Source of the DNA: Vanessa cardui
Lineage: Eukaryota; Arthropoda; Insecta; Lepidoptera; Nymphalidae
NCBI RefSeq assembly: GCF_905220365.1
Contig: NC_061136.1
Span: 11,697,702-11,761,701 of the forward strand
Reading direction: 5' to 3'
DNA length: 64,000 bases
Part shown: positions 30,130 through 42,346 of the stretch, piece after piece
Layout of the letters: the number at the start of each line of letters is the position of its first letter
How positions within the stretch are numbered: the first letter of the stretch is position 1
Position numbers and translations under genes: made by a program
Notes under the pieces: model-generated
Told to the model about the DNA's origin: nothing
Seen by the model: the letters and a program-made list of their open reading frames with translations, nothing else
Database searches by the model: none

Positions 30130-32758
30130 TAACGAAATGAAATATTTGCGACTAAGGCTCTCTCTTCGTATTTGAGCGTACACTGGTGTATTAATTACGA
30201 ATTCATGTTAAATGACGATAGAATATCGACCAACCGATATTTTCAAAGCTTTTGCACTCGTATTGTAGATTAATTTATGGTTTTAGACTATTTACTATTA
30301 TTATTATTATTATGTAGGTTATATATTGGGATAGGATGGCGTATACTTAAAGCGATGGCATTGTTGGATATCTAATGTGGTTAGTTTTAAACCTTAGGAT
30401 GAGACGTTGGTGTATTGGATGTTACGACTACCAGTGGAATGTACCGATCAGCATGTCAATAGAAGTATTGATGTCGTGACGTATTAGGTTAGGCGGTCTT
30501 TTCGAGGTCTATAATGTTATTCGTATAGGTGTGGGTTATTTATGGAAATGTATAGGAAGGTAAAGATGCTTCATAAGTATGTAAGAACTGTTTGAAAGTT
30601 TAAGGGTCGTCACACAAGTAATTAGGAAAAGTGTATGAAAGATTACAAGAAGTTGAAATGATAAATAAAATACTTAGCGCGTATTTGATTTACCGGTTAT
30701 GTGTGTGAAAGACGCTTATGGTGTCAGAAGTTATCGATGTCAAGATAGATGGTAGATATATGGTTATTATCCGAATACAGGCCCATTCAAAGGATTAATT
30801 TACAACGTCGGCTCATTCATCTGAGCACCATCGAGACGGGTAATGCTTGTGGACTCAGAACGGCACTAAGCAAGTTGGCAACACGTGGGGTAGGTTAGAA
30901 TCAGAACTCGAGAAGGACCGTAGGGAATGTTGCGATCGAAACGGGTGACACAGGAGAGGCCGGCGGCCGCTGCGCCGTCGGCAACGCGTTGGCGACTGAA
31001 ACGCGAACTCGGTTCGGATTTAAGCAATAAAGGATCCCTCGACTGTACTTAGAAATATTAATTTTATTTTGAGAGATTAACTTTTACAAGTTCAGATAAT
31101 GCTACTTAGACAATTAGACGTCCGCCTCCTTATCTGTAAGTAATCAAAGTATTGGCTAGTTATCAAGGCGTTAAATATCAACGTACCTACCTTCGAGTGT
31201 ACACGCCTGCTCTTGCACGGCACTCGTCGCGGCGCGCAGACTTCAGTCGATGTTGCTCTGCTCCTTAGGATTGATTTTAAGTACTTAAGCTCAATCAACT
31301 ACCTCTTCACTTTTTATACGGGTTTTACAGATTAGTTTAATTATACAATTTTATATACACGAATAAATACTCAGAAGCTTTACTCGAGTAAGGTGTTGTA
31401 GGATAAGCTAGGCTAAGCTAGGTTAGGTTAGCGCGGCGCGCCGGGGCGGTTCGCTGCGCAGGGTCCGGCGCGTCCTCTTATTACCTCTTATTGAAACTCA
31501 ACTACCTCTTTACATAGTTTTAACGTGTACTCGAGTGTTTGCTGTTGATGACTGTAATATAAATAGGCTCTTTTGAGACTGTTGTCTAAATATATTTTAT
31601 TGATTGTTTTTTAATATTGATTTGTTGCTTGTCGAATTAATTTTTCAATAAGATTTTAGGCCCATTTCTCTTAAGACTCTGATATAAGTACAAATTTTGA
31701 CTAATTTTAATTGTTATTAGATAACTTAGTTACTACGGGGTCTTAATGTGTGCGTAAGCTATAATGAGTTTACCTAATTTAAGTCGTAGATCATGTCAAA
31801 TATATCGTACTTGCTATACGGTTAGCAAGTTTTAGCAAATTCACAAAAAACTTATTTGTATTGTGTGCATCGACGTGTGGAGTTGTTAAGGTAAGTTATA
31901 TACGACATCGGTATCTACAATAATTTGCCTGCACGGAGAAATTAACTTCGGATGGCTTTAAATGATCAATATTCGAAACTTTTTGACATGTTCTATTGTA
32001 CCTGAGATATACCTTACGCCAAATAAAAGATGAACGGTGAACCGAGGCGACGACTCTCACTTATGATGTTCGTTACACTTAGCATAATATGATTTTAAAA
32101 TATTTAGGAAAATGACAATATTCGTCAATTACTTTGTATTTACAAATAGTACTATTAATCGAGAATATTTAAATTTCTTATATTATTGTACATGCTCCGA
32201 CCTCCATTGGAAAAGTACGTTGGCATAAGCGACGATCTATATCACGGAGAACAGGCCTTAGCTCAGTAGTGAGGCAGTCCGTATGTTATATATTGTTCTA
32301 ATAGTTCAGTTGAACATTATACGGGGCATGAATTGTAATAATTGTATCTGTATTTACATAGTTGTTGTTTATTATGAATCTCGTAGGTAGTGAATTGCGA
32401 TGCACGTTGACCGTTTCCGATGTCGCCTCGGTTCAGGCTAAGGGCCCGTTTAATCTAAATTATCGATTATACCTATCTACCTCAATCTCTGTTACTATTG
32501 TATACTTCAAATCTTATAGTGTAATTTTGTATTTACCGTATTATAGTAAGATTTTTTGGGTTCTTGTACGGGGTATGTTTTGTGAAATATTAAATTGTAC
32601 TTATCAATAACCGCTGGTTTTATTTCAATGCATTGGAAAGTAAACTATTCAGACGAACCGTGTTTTAATACCTTTAATTCATTTTCCATACTGGTGTCGG
32701 TTTGGGTAAAAAACATTTGAAGGTATTATATTGTTTCTGACAATGCAATCTGTCGCAG
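30130..32758 (+). other. Spacer F5-F6 with GC islands
   Basis: A 2.6-kb spacer. About 30890-31030 and 31420-31480 are GC/CpG-rich islands in otherwise AT-rich DNA, next to short TTAGGTTAG-like runs. A phase-compatible 25-codon tail at 30954-31030 is noted as a candidate. The remaining ORFs (31092-31298 minus, 32362-32610 plus) look like chance frames. Confidence 0.5.
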
Positions 32759-32967
32759 GCATCAAGTATTTGAAATCGCGGCGCGGCAAGGTTATCATGA
32801 TGGTGAACACATTCCCGTTCTGCGAGGAGTCTAAGTTGAGGGATAAGGTTATCTGGCGCTGCACTTCGAAGAAGACCAACTGCAAGGCGCGCATACACAT
32901 GCTCGGAGCCAACGTCGTTGCCGTGAAGGGCATGCACAACCATCCTCCACGAGCGCCGCTGTCTTGA
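32759..32967 (+). CDS. mod(mdg4): Mod(mdg4) variable terminal exon F6 (FLYWCH)
   Basis: Encodes 69 residues, almost only the finger. Acceptor TGTCGCAG ending 32758; GC completes a Gly codon. Reads GIKYLKSRRGKVIMMVNTFP, VIWRCTSKKTNCKARIHML and MHNHPPRAPLS. Here the usual 'L..G..F' turn is replaced by MMVNTFPF. Cys-x7-Cys spacing. AATAAA at 33738-33743. Confidence 0.92.
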
Positions 32968-34984
32968 TACGAATGCAATCGTGGAAGTCGTACGTCCGCG
33001 CTCCTTGTACCAGATCTTAACGCACATATTTTAAAAAAGTATTCCTGTGCATACTTATTTCATTCCTATCTCGTTTTATATATTGCGATTTTGATGTTTT
33101 TTAATGTTATAGGATTAAATTTTACATAACCGTTAGACTAAGGCTGCATTGCGAATTAACTTCGCGGTTTTTATTTTCGTTATGTTGTTTATCTGTGTCA
33201 AAGATATCAAACTACAATTTGGCGGTTCTTAAATCGAAAGTCATACATATGTACATGATAGGAAGTGTAGCAGAAATTCGAAGGAACAAATACGCGTTTT
33301 TTTTTTATCGCCCTGCGGGCTAGTATTGGTGCTCACTCTGGGACACAAAATCTTCTAACTACTGCTACTAAAAAACGTAAATACCTGCATCATTTCATCC
33401 CCACGTTTTAGACAGAAGCAATATTTTGAGCACTTATTAGAGATCGCTATATACTGTAACGTTAATCTTAGATGTTGGGCATTGAATGCTTGTATCTGTA
33501 ATTCATTTTCGTCCTAATTTGGTGTTCGAAAATATTTTTGATATTCTCGTGTCTGTCTTCAAAAATATGCGCATATTATCTAAACATAAAACGATATATG
33601 AACTTTGTAATAATATACGTTTTTAATTATATTTTAATATTCAAATTGTACATAAAATCGTATATATAATGGTTAAAATTAAGACTATACAGTTTATTCC
33701 GTATTTTATAGATATAGAAAAGAGTTACAGAGTAAGCAATAAAGACAATTTATAGTTTAATGTGATTGTGATTCAAGTGACAATATTAATTATATAAATA
33801 AATTATTTTAAAATAAATACACGAGGAGCCTCAAGAAGGAATTAAATCAATAACTATAAAGCATATGAATCATTCCATTGTTAAGATTTACTGTTGATTT
33901 GAATTCGGTGCTTGTAACGTTTGTATTATTAACAATATACATTTTTAATTGTTACGAACTTAGTTCTTAAAGTAATCGTAGTTATATACCCCCGATACAT
34001 AGCTTAAGTATAGCTCAATGTATGAAATAAATTAATCGTTACACAAAACTCATTTACGTACGCAGATATATGGAGGGTTCAGCAATAGTTTGTCTTGTGA
34101 TAATGTTATTGTATGTAATTGTTCGTATGACGTGGGCCTAGACAAAGTTACAAACATATACTTTAACTCCTTTTTAGACATGTGCGTATTATGTGAACAC
34201 GTGTAAATTCATTGTAAAGCTAGAAAGGTTGCACAGTTAATGCTAATTGAAGTTTTAGTACCAAAGGTATTACAATAGTTTTTTAATTCTACAAGGAATT
34301 CGCAAATAAAGCGAAATTGGAATAGTTGTTACGATTGTCGAATGTACTTTGTCTAAGCTGCAGTTTGTTTTGGAATTATGTATATAGATTAAAAAAATGG
34401 GATCATTATATAGATGTATTAAATACAAATATACTCGCAGTCGCCTCTGTTGTTTGCGTACTCAGTTATTATATTATGTTTGTAATGTACTTACTTGTGA
34501 TCGTGTTACAATCGGTTTAGTATATTATATCTAAATTATGAAGTGCCTTTACCGCGGGATCATTGTCAATTTATTAATAGTTGTAATTTAATCGTACTGA
34601 ACATTCCTTTTAATTCTTATAAATATGCTTTACGATATACAATACATTGTATTTTAAAGATATTTTAATGTAGACTTAAGGCCTCGTTGATTTTATTAAG
34701 AGTATTACTCATTAAGGTTTAATTATTAAATATGTTTATATAAATCTTTTAGTCTTTATTTAAAGAAAAATGTATAAATATTACACGGCTTATCGCTGAA
34801 TTGTTCACTTATTCCGAGATCTGCATTTTATTTTTAGTTTTGCTTTCAAACAGAATTCGTTTTAGCTCTTGACTCGATTACAGAAAAGTGATGCAAAGAT
34901 AACATTTACAAGTTATTTATTTCATAATGATAAATATTCGTTAGACATTATTCGATGATTTTTAAATAAAATAATATTCGGTAG
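32968..34984 (+). other. Spacer F6-F7
   Basis: Two kilobases of AT-rich sequence with several AATAAA motifs. I see no exon, mobile element with clear ends, or RNA gene in it. Confidence 0.5.
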
Positions 34985-35199
34985 CTGCTCAATGCGGGGA
35001 TGTCAACCAGTTCACATTCAGTGGTGGGCAGAAACAAGACAGGATCATAAACGGCGCGTTCTCCTACGAGAAAGAAAGAACATTCCCCAACGGAAAGACA
35101 CGCTGGCGCTGCGCTCACAAGTCCGGCACCTGCGGCGCGAACATTTACACCATCGACTCTGACGTCGTGTTGTTTTATAATGAGCATAATCACGACTAA
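34985..35199 (+). CDS. mod(mdg4): Mod(mdg4) variable terminal exon F7 (FLYWCH)
   Basis: Encodes 71 residues and has no ATG-initiated frame, so it is easily missed. The phase-matching acceptor is TTCGGTAG ending 34984, with a poor pyrimidine tract; other AGs nearby (35010, 35021) are in the wrong phase. Reads AAQCGDVNQFTFSGGQKQDR, then IINGAFSYEKERTFPNGKTR, WRCAHKSGTCGANIY and EHNHD, and stops right after the finger. AATAAA at 35427-35432. Confidence 0.88.
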
Positions 35200-35533
35200 A
35201 CCCTATATTATACCACTAAAGTCATTAATAAGCGCTCTTCAAAAATCTATTTAGTCTAATAGTTTTAAATTTATTAAAATTAACTCTTAGTGTATTACTA
35301 TTTTTTGGCTTCAAAATCTTCCTAACTCTATATGTTATCATCGTCATCTAAACGCGTTACTAAAATCTATTCAACAGTTTTTAGGTAATACAGACGTATG
35401 ATATACATTTACGTAATCTTTTATGCAATAAATGTTCGATGTATGTAAATAAAATTGTATAGTACCGGTGTTTTCATCATTATGAATATGTAGACTCGTG
35501 GTAACGTGTTTATTATTTTCATCCGGCTTCTAG

Positions 35534-35772
35534 AAAATGTGATCGCGATGTATGTTCCGACTGGCAGAGGAAAGAAAAATCTTGTTTTGAACGGTTACTC
35601 TTTCAACGAGTCTCCGCCGACGTACTGGGTGTGCTCGAGAAAGAAAACAATAGCATGTCGAGCGAAAGCCAGGACTAACAAGAAGGGCGAGGTGGTTTCC
35701 TATCACAACGTGCACAACCACGAAAAGCCTTTTTTCTACCAAATATCGACTAAGAAGAAAATTCGATTATAA
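35534..35772 (+). CDS. mod(mdg4): Mod(mdg4) variable terminal exon F8 (FLYWCH)
   Basis: Encodes 79 residues. Acceptor CGGCTTCTAG ending 35533; AA completes a Glu codon. Reads ENVIAMYVPTGRGKKNLVLN, GYSFNES, TYWVCSRKKTIACRAKAR and NVHNHEKP, with a short basic tail ending STKKKIRL. Unusually lysine-rich. No AATAAA is seen before F9; ATTAAA occurs at about 36001. Confidence 0.92.
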
Positions 35773-36024
35773 ATTTATTATTTTATTTGGAAAACGACCC
35801 GAACTTTATAACGTATATTTAATATATATTTTTAATTTACGTATAATGGTGTTTTATCGAATGTAATAGTTTCAAATTTAATATAATTTTGATAAAATAT
35901 ATGCTTTAGATCCTTTTTCTAACTTTCCGAGTGTTGGTAATTTGTTATAACTTTTTGAGTATTGTTATGAAAATGACTATGTTATTTATTTCATGCTGTT
36001 ATTAAAACGATCTGTACTTTTCAG

Positions 36025-36305
36025 AAGCATTCTTCCTGCCGTCGAGGGCTGGTAAATCGGTACTCATATTCCAATCGAATAAATTTTGGGTAAACAACCA
36101 ATACCGGGATAAGTTGAACTGGGCGTGCCGGGACAAGGATACGAAGGGATGTCTCTGCAGGGTGCAGACGACGATGAACGGACGCTTCATACGTATTAAA
36201 GGAGGTCACAACCACGAACCGAATTTTACCCCCTTAAACTTCGATGCTCCCACCCAAACGGACAAACTTTTCAACGATTGGCATACTCCTCTTAAAAGTA
36301 CCTAG
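36025..36305 (+). CDS. mod(mdg4): Mod(mdg4) variable terminal exon F9 (FLYWCH)
   Basis: Encodes 93 residues. Acceptor TACTTTTCAG ending 36024; AA completes a Glu codon. Reads EAFFLPSRAGKSVLIFQSNK, then FWVNNQYRDKLNWACRDKDT, KGCLCRVQTT and GGHNHEPN. The first finger Cys is preceded by WA rather than WR, and there is an extra Cys (GCLC). A 25-residue tail ends DWHTPLKST. Confidence 0.92.
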
Positions 36306-37982
36306 CGCAGAACGATGAGGTGATGAAGTATTCAATTACAAGGATCCAATCGGTGGCTTTTGTGGCTGTGAAGTTAGACCTGATAAACAATTCGTAGTTA
36401 ATGTTTTCAGAAAACACGTTAATTCCTTCTCGAGTAGATTTAATATGTATTTTGAGTTATTTTATCCATTAACGTTTCGAGATATACGAGTGTAACTTTC
36501 CAAATATTTTAGACTTAAATAACAATAATGACAAATAATATACTAGCGATCTAAGGCAAAACGTTTGTGTATATTTGATAGTATAATTGTTCTTAAAGAT
36601 ATCTTTATATGGTAGGTGCATGTTATCGCGACGATGTACAGTTATTTCCACTGTTCTTTACAATATTCTAGTTATCATTGTCTTTTGATACTTGAAAAAA
36701 ATATAGTTGTTTATAAATTTCCGGCTAAGCGAATGACCAAGATATAACTTTAATTTTATTTAAGTACCGATCCAACGACGAGGTAACGCAAAACCTTAAA
36801 ATTCAAACTTACCGTTTAACCGTAAACTTTTGTACTATATGTCTAAATGTAAAGCGAGTGCACTGCGAAGCGCAGTCACCTGTTTAATTATATTATACTT
36901 AAGAAATAATACGTTTGCGAAACGCACTGCATCTTCTGGTATATGTTTAGTATCTATTGATTTAGTAGATTTTAATTACACCTTACAAAAGCCATCTTCT
37001 CATGGTTTAGTAAACATTTCAAAGGTTTGCTTAAAAAAGTCAAAGGTTCCTTTCAAAAATTAGTTTTTTTGCTGAAAAGACCGGTAAGAGTTCAGGTACA
37101 AGACGAATTGCCCCAAGTGATCTCTTAGGCAGCAGAGCGTAACTCTGCAAACTCCGGCCTCCCATTGCGCATTTGTTTACAGATAAACTTTATAGATTTT
37201 CTATAGACCTATACGGTCATTGAACCTAGCCACTAGCTCACCGAGGCAGTGTTGATAATCACTGTGAGATGTGTTTTAACAAATTGTGTTAGATTTAGGA
37301 AATACCACTTTAAATCATTCCATTATGATCTCAAATATTGTAATTTCTAAGATTCTTTTCATAAAAACAATTGTAAGGGAAAATATTCGTATATTTACAT
37401 TCTATAACAATAAGTCTTAAATATTTCAAAATATTTAGAATCGACTAAAGACGACAAAGAATCTCAGTATACACTTTTTTTTTTGTTATATTTGAATTAA
37501 GTAACTTTATTCTTTAAAAGTACCTTTAACATGAGTGCCTGGAAAGTTTTGTTTTTTGTTAGCCAGTGTAAGAAACGCTAGATAATATTTATAAATAATA
37601 TTTAAAAGGAACAAATTGAATAATAGCGTTAAAAATGAATTTACGATTAAGGAAAAGGTATATAATCGGTACGTATTTATAAAATGAAATTATATTAGTG
37701 TGTGGTTAATTAAGATAACGATTTTTCGTGTTATGAAAATATAATATTTTTTAAATATATATTTTATAATTTATTTTTAGCACCTGTTACTTTTAGAATA
37801 ATAGATTGTATGAAAGGACATCTAGCTTTTTTATATTACTCTTTTGTTATAAAAGAGCAATTTGTTCTAAAGGTTCGTTCTTATATTTTTATATTTCATA
37901 CATATTTTCTATTTACCTTCTAATCGCACGCGAAAGCTCAAATGTCGTGTGAGTGGAAAGGTATCTTTTGATCTTATTACAG
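36306..37982 (+). other. Spacer F9-F10
   Basis: AT-rich, with no exon or mobile element recognised. Short ORFs at 36469-36651 (minus) and 36830-37063 (plus) have no protein-like features. Confidence 0.5.
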
Positions 37983-38260
37983 TGCACTGGAGTCGATCCC
38001 GTTATGGTAACCCAGTGCTAGTTATCGGCGGACAGCGGTATCGCCGCTGTGGACAAATAGTAATCGGAAGAGGCACGTGGCGCTGCATCAAATCGGACCT
38101 CGGCTGTAAATCCTATGCCATCACTCAGTTCAACCACGTTATCGCGATCGGAAACCCGCATACGTCGCACGAGAACAAGAAGAAGATTGCTTCAAAGAGA
38201 AGAAAAAAGAGGAGAAATCCGTTTTCTCCAAAAATAAGGTTTAATGGCAAAGGCTTGTGA
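37983..38260 (+). CDS. mod(mdg4): Mod(mdg4) variable terminal exon F10 (FLYWCH, variant His pair)
   Basis: Encodes 92 residues. Acceptor ATCTTATTACAG ending 37982; TG completes a Val codon. Reads VHWSRSRYGNPVLVIGGQRY, TWRCIKSDLGCKSYAI and NPHTSHEN. The His pair is His-x2-His rather than His-x-His. A strongly basic tail (KKKIASKRRKKRRNPF) could act as a nuclear-localisation or DNA-binding segment. The stop TGA is overlapped by AATAAA at 38260-38265. Confidence 0.92.
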
Positions 38261-38582
38261 ATAAAGTTGTATTAAAAATTGTGCGCCCTTCAAGGAGCAA
38301 GTTTATGCGGGTGCTCCTCTGAAGCTATAATTGTAAATGTGGGCTAGGTTAGACACATAAGAGTGAGAGATGACCACCGTAACATAACGGAAACATGTTA
38401 AGTGAATCGATTTAAATTAGTTCTAGTCATAATGAATATTTTATAAAGGTCAATTTATAAATAAATGGAATATTATTTACCTAATAAATACTTCTCTTAA
38501 CATTAATGCTTAATCGCTTACAAAGTAGTCTAATTGAGTAAATATGATCTACGGTTACTAACAATTCAGTTCTTAGTTGCAG

Positions 38583-38878
38583 GCACAGGCACAGCTGTAC
38601 AAGCGGATATTCCTCCTACCCTGGGACTGCCGTTCCCATTTCCCTGCTTCCCGGGACAGTTCCGGTATTGTCTCAGCAAGCGCGGGAAACCGGCTATTGA
38701 GGTCGGCGCCCATAGATTCTGTTTCAACGGTCGAGCTGCCAGTGGAAAGGTGTGGTGGCGATGTTCCAGAAACCCACGATGCCGAGCTGCCGTACACACG
38801 TTTGGGTTGCGCGTTGTACAGATGAACAGCGCCCACACTTGCGGCGTGCGCGCAACTCCCCTCCGACCCATGTTCTAG
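38583..38878 (+). CDS. mod(mdg4): Mod(mdg4) variable terminal exon F11 (FLYWCH, His-x-Cys variant)
   Basis: Encodes 98 residues. Acceptor TTAGTTGCAG ending 38582; GC completes a Gly codon. A hydrophobic Pro/Phe-rich lead (LGLPFPFPCFPGQ) precedes the finger. The finger reads FRYCLSKRGKPAIEVGAHRF, VWWRCSRNPRCRAAVHTF and SAHTCGVR. The last ligand is Cys instead of His (AHTC), giving a C-C-H-C site. The lead is unique in this array. Spacer 38261-38582 shows nothing else. Confidence 0.92.
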
Positions 38879-40742
38879 ACATGCTCTCTACACCTAATCT
38901 CATAATACGCGTTCAAGTCATTAAGAAGTCAATTCACTTTGCACCATATCTGCGACTGCCGGTGTAACTTTGTGGTGGCACACGTCGTGATCTCAACGCA
39001 AATTTATTTTATTCGATGACGAGAGTTGGAGGAAATAGTGTCGCATCTAAAACTGGCTCGAAATTAAATTCTTCGAATGGAATGATTATTACTGTTCATG
39101 TGCCTTTCCACCGGTGGTCACCATACGCTTTCCGTAATGAAGCATGTGAGATTAAGCAAACGTTAGTTTGCAAATTTATTGATAACTCTCCAAAGAGATT
39201 AAATATAGCACCTCTATGTTATACAAGTACCCTAGTTACGTACATGGTCTGTGTCAAGTATACGAATATATTGTTAGCACATTAGTGAGACCGTTTGCAT
39301 ACAATACTTGAAGGCTGATCTTAGGCGAGTACGGAGGAACGTCCTCCCCTAATCACATGTAAAGTTAAATTTTAAACTTATAGAATTGCATAATATATTT
39401 CTTATTATAACAGTGACAGATATTTAAGGCCAGTATTTTTTTACAGTATTTTTCACTATGCATTTATACAAAGAATATTTTTTGTATGTTTGTGCGGAGA
39501 AATAGGAAGTATAATCTTGCCTATGTCTCAGTCTAGATCTTCCGCGCGACGGTCCTAGGTGTAGTTTATTGTACAAAGTGATAGTTCTCTTATGATACTA
39601 AGTATTTTTATATATTACTTTTACATATTTTTTTACAATTTTATTCGCGTATTGTATATACAATGATTGTTGAAGAGCAGTCCGGCTCCGAATGGTTGGT
39701 TTCGGTTTGCGATTACCAGGTTGATTAAGTTATGTTGAGGAGATGAGAGGAGATTGTTAATACCCAGTCATGTCATGTCATGTATACGATGTTAGGATCT
39801 AATGTACGAATTGTTAGGTAGGGGATTGCATTTACTGAACAACTTACTTAATTGTAATACTCAATGTATACGTTGTAGATGTAAGCTTTTTGTTTTTAGT
39901 GAGATCTTTATTTTTGTGAAAAATTTTAAGATTATTTTTATTTTCGCTTTTAGTATGTACTTAAATACCATATTTTATTAAAGATTCTATGTTATAGCTC
40001 TGGCTGTACTTACACAAAGATTTATTTTTGGATGAAATAGCTATATAACGCACAATGTTTACCAATAGAGGTACCAGGTTTACCATATAAGATGTATACG
40101 ATTGTATTTTTAAGTTAACCCTTGGAGTATTATTTTGAAGTATTATTTTATATTGTGATAAGATATTTTATATTATTTTAGTGGAAAGTATTAATTATTA
40201 TGGATAAAGGTAGCTACAGGCGAATGTCGCCAAACGGATGAATGTATACGCTGTGTAGTGGTACTGGTAGTGAGAAGAGTTCTCTCTGTATAGGTACAAA
40301 GAAACGATTATATTACGCTCATGTCAGTCACGTGGTTTTATTGCGTTCGCTCCTTGTTTTAATATATTTTTATCTCAAGATCTATAACCAAAGGTTAACA
40401 ATGCACGTATTTTATTTTTAAATTGTAACGAAAAAACATTCTAGATAATTTTTAAGCTTGAAAACCATCTAGAATTTCTTTAATTTGTCTTGCATGTAAG
40501 CCATCTAGATTTTGATGAATTAGTAACTTTATACATTTGATAGAAAAGAGTGAGGCAATATGTTTCACCAAATCACGGATTATTAATTTTTTCAGAATAA
40601 TTAAAGGTACGAAGCATTTAATTCATCTATTAAATATTTCATACTTTATAATTTGAATAGCTGTAAACATAATATCTGTTTGTTAGCAAATAAATAAATG
40701 GAGGCTCTTCGCATATATATCATAGGTCGTACGTTGTTGCAG
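38879..40742 (+). other. Spacer F11-F12
   Basis: AT-rich 3' UTR/intron sequence. The ORF at 39016-39285 has no recognisable motif. No mobile element ends seen. Confidence 0.5.
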
Positions 40743-41095
40743 GATGGTTTTATATACGTTCAGCGCGGGGCGGACTGCATTTGGTTGCTGACGGTCACAT
40801 TTTCTATGAAGACGGCGGTTCGCATCCTCGACGAGTGACATGGAGATGTGCGCGGTCGTATCAGAAAGCGGAGAGGTGCCAGGTGGCTCTCTGCCTCCGG
40901 GACGGACGTTTGGTATACTTTCGAGGATCGCACAATCATCCGGCGACGTATAATCCAGCTAAGCATGAATCGAGGAGATTCGAGGTGGATCCGATGGGGA
41001 AGTATAAGATCGTGGAAAGTTGTGCTCCTCGCACGTTGGTCGCGGCGCCAGCCCCGGTCCTCCCCCCCGCGCCGCACGCCGCTCTCTTCCTCTAG
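40743..41095 (+). CDS. mod(mdg4): Mod(mdg4) variable terminal exon F12 (FLYWCH)
   Basis: Encodes 117 residues. Acceptor ACGTTGTTGCAG ending 40742; GA completes a Gly codon. Reads GWFYIRSARGGLHLVADGHI, VTWRCARSYQKAERCQVALC and GSHNHPAT. The Cys-Cys spacing (x9) is the widest here. The tail has a charged part and then an Ala/Pro-rich end (AAPAPVLPPAPHAALFL). The opposite-strand ORFs are shadows. Confidence 0.92.
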
Positions 41096-42346
41096 GCCTG
41101 GCGCGACCTCCTGGTACGCGGCCTGTTAGACAGGAGACATTAAGCGCATACTCGGAGTGTCGCTCGTGAAACGATTGTATTGTTTTGTTCTTTATGTATA
41201 TTTGTTTGTCTGTAATCGACATCAAACTGCATTTATTTATCTACACCACTAATTAAGAATATTCTTTAAAGACTGCCTAAGTTACTAAGTAGCGTGATGC
41301 CAAATTTATATAATATTGTTTTTGTATGTTTCTATTATTTGTACTGTTACTTGTTACACTTGTTGTTATAATATCAAGCTTACTTAGATATTTCTGAGTA
41401 GAACGCTTCGTGGGGTTATGTCCTTAGCTCCAAATGTAATATTGATATAATTAGAGTTTTAGTCCCCAAGTTCGCCTTGTACCAATGCCTTAGCGGCCAA
41501 TACTGAAGTAAGGATCTAAATATTTAATGATATATAAACTGTGTAACATGGTGTGCAATATTCTCTTACCAAAGTATTTAGAAGTTATGTATACAAACTA
41601 TAGCTTTAATAATAGTGTAGCCGTCTTGTTGAAGCTTTTTTACAAAATTCTATTTATTGACCGCGGCGTAGGATGCGGCACGACTGATAGACAATGTTAC
41701 GAAATACTCCAATATTTATGATTTGTACTTAGACGTAGACATAGAATAGAGTAGCCTTATTGTATACCAGCTTATGAGCTAATTGATACGAGCGATAGTT
41801 TTTATATTAGAGATTATATGGACGTGATTGCGAACTGACGCCAGTGACCACTTATACTTGCCTAAGCTCAATCGACTATGATCTTGTACTGAAAGTACCT
41901 ATCTCGAGACTATAACCAAAGATTTACTTAGACTTCTCTTTTGGAATTTGTATTGCCGTAAGTACTGATTTTCGTGTAACGTGATGTTATTAGTTTATTA
42001 TTCCTTTTTATATGATTATATTATGTAACGACAATTGCAATATTTTGTTAATGTTCATAAATCAAATGATATTCATTACGTTACTTTCATTCATTATAAC
42101 CTTTTTGATTACAGACGACACGAATTAAAAAAAAGTTTATATTAGTAATTCTTGGACGTTTACTTGTGTATAGTGTAAACCATCAACAACATCTTAGTAT
42201 TACACGGCCGAGGACTAACAGTCTTGTCAAGGAGGAAAATTCAATATACCTAGAGCTTGCTACTGCTCCACTGAGTTCTGGTGAATATGTTTTTCTTTAT
42301 AACCCATAATGCGATTAATTGTGAACACAAATATTTTTTTACACAG
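41096..42346 (+). other. Spacer F12-F13
   Basis: 1.25 kb of AT-rich noncoding sequence; the 64-codon frame at 41527-41721 has no recognisable features. Confidence 0.5.

Noticed and set aside
31405..31430. TTAGG-like telomeric repeat
   Set aside because: Only about two units; too short and irregular to be telomeric.
33760..33775. Reverse-complement HNH-like codons on the minus strand
   Set aside because: No Trp-x-Cys core or second Cys at the required distance; surroundings are AT-rich.
38566..38871. Minus-strand ORFs of 87-101 codons
   Set aside because: Antisense shadows of FLYWCH exon F11.
39016..39285. 89-codon plus-strand ORF
   Set aside because: No domain, no phase-compatible acceptor, and ordinary composition.
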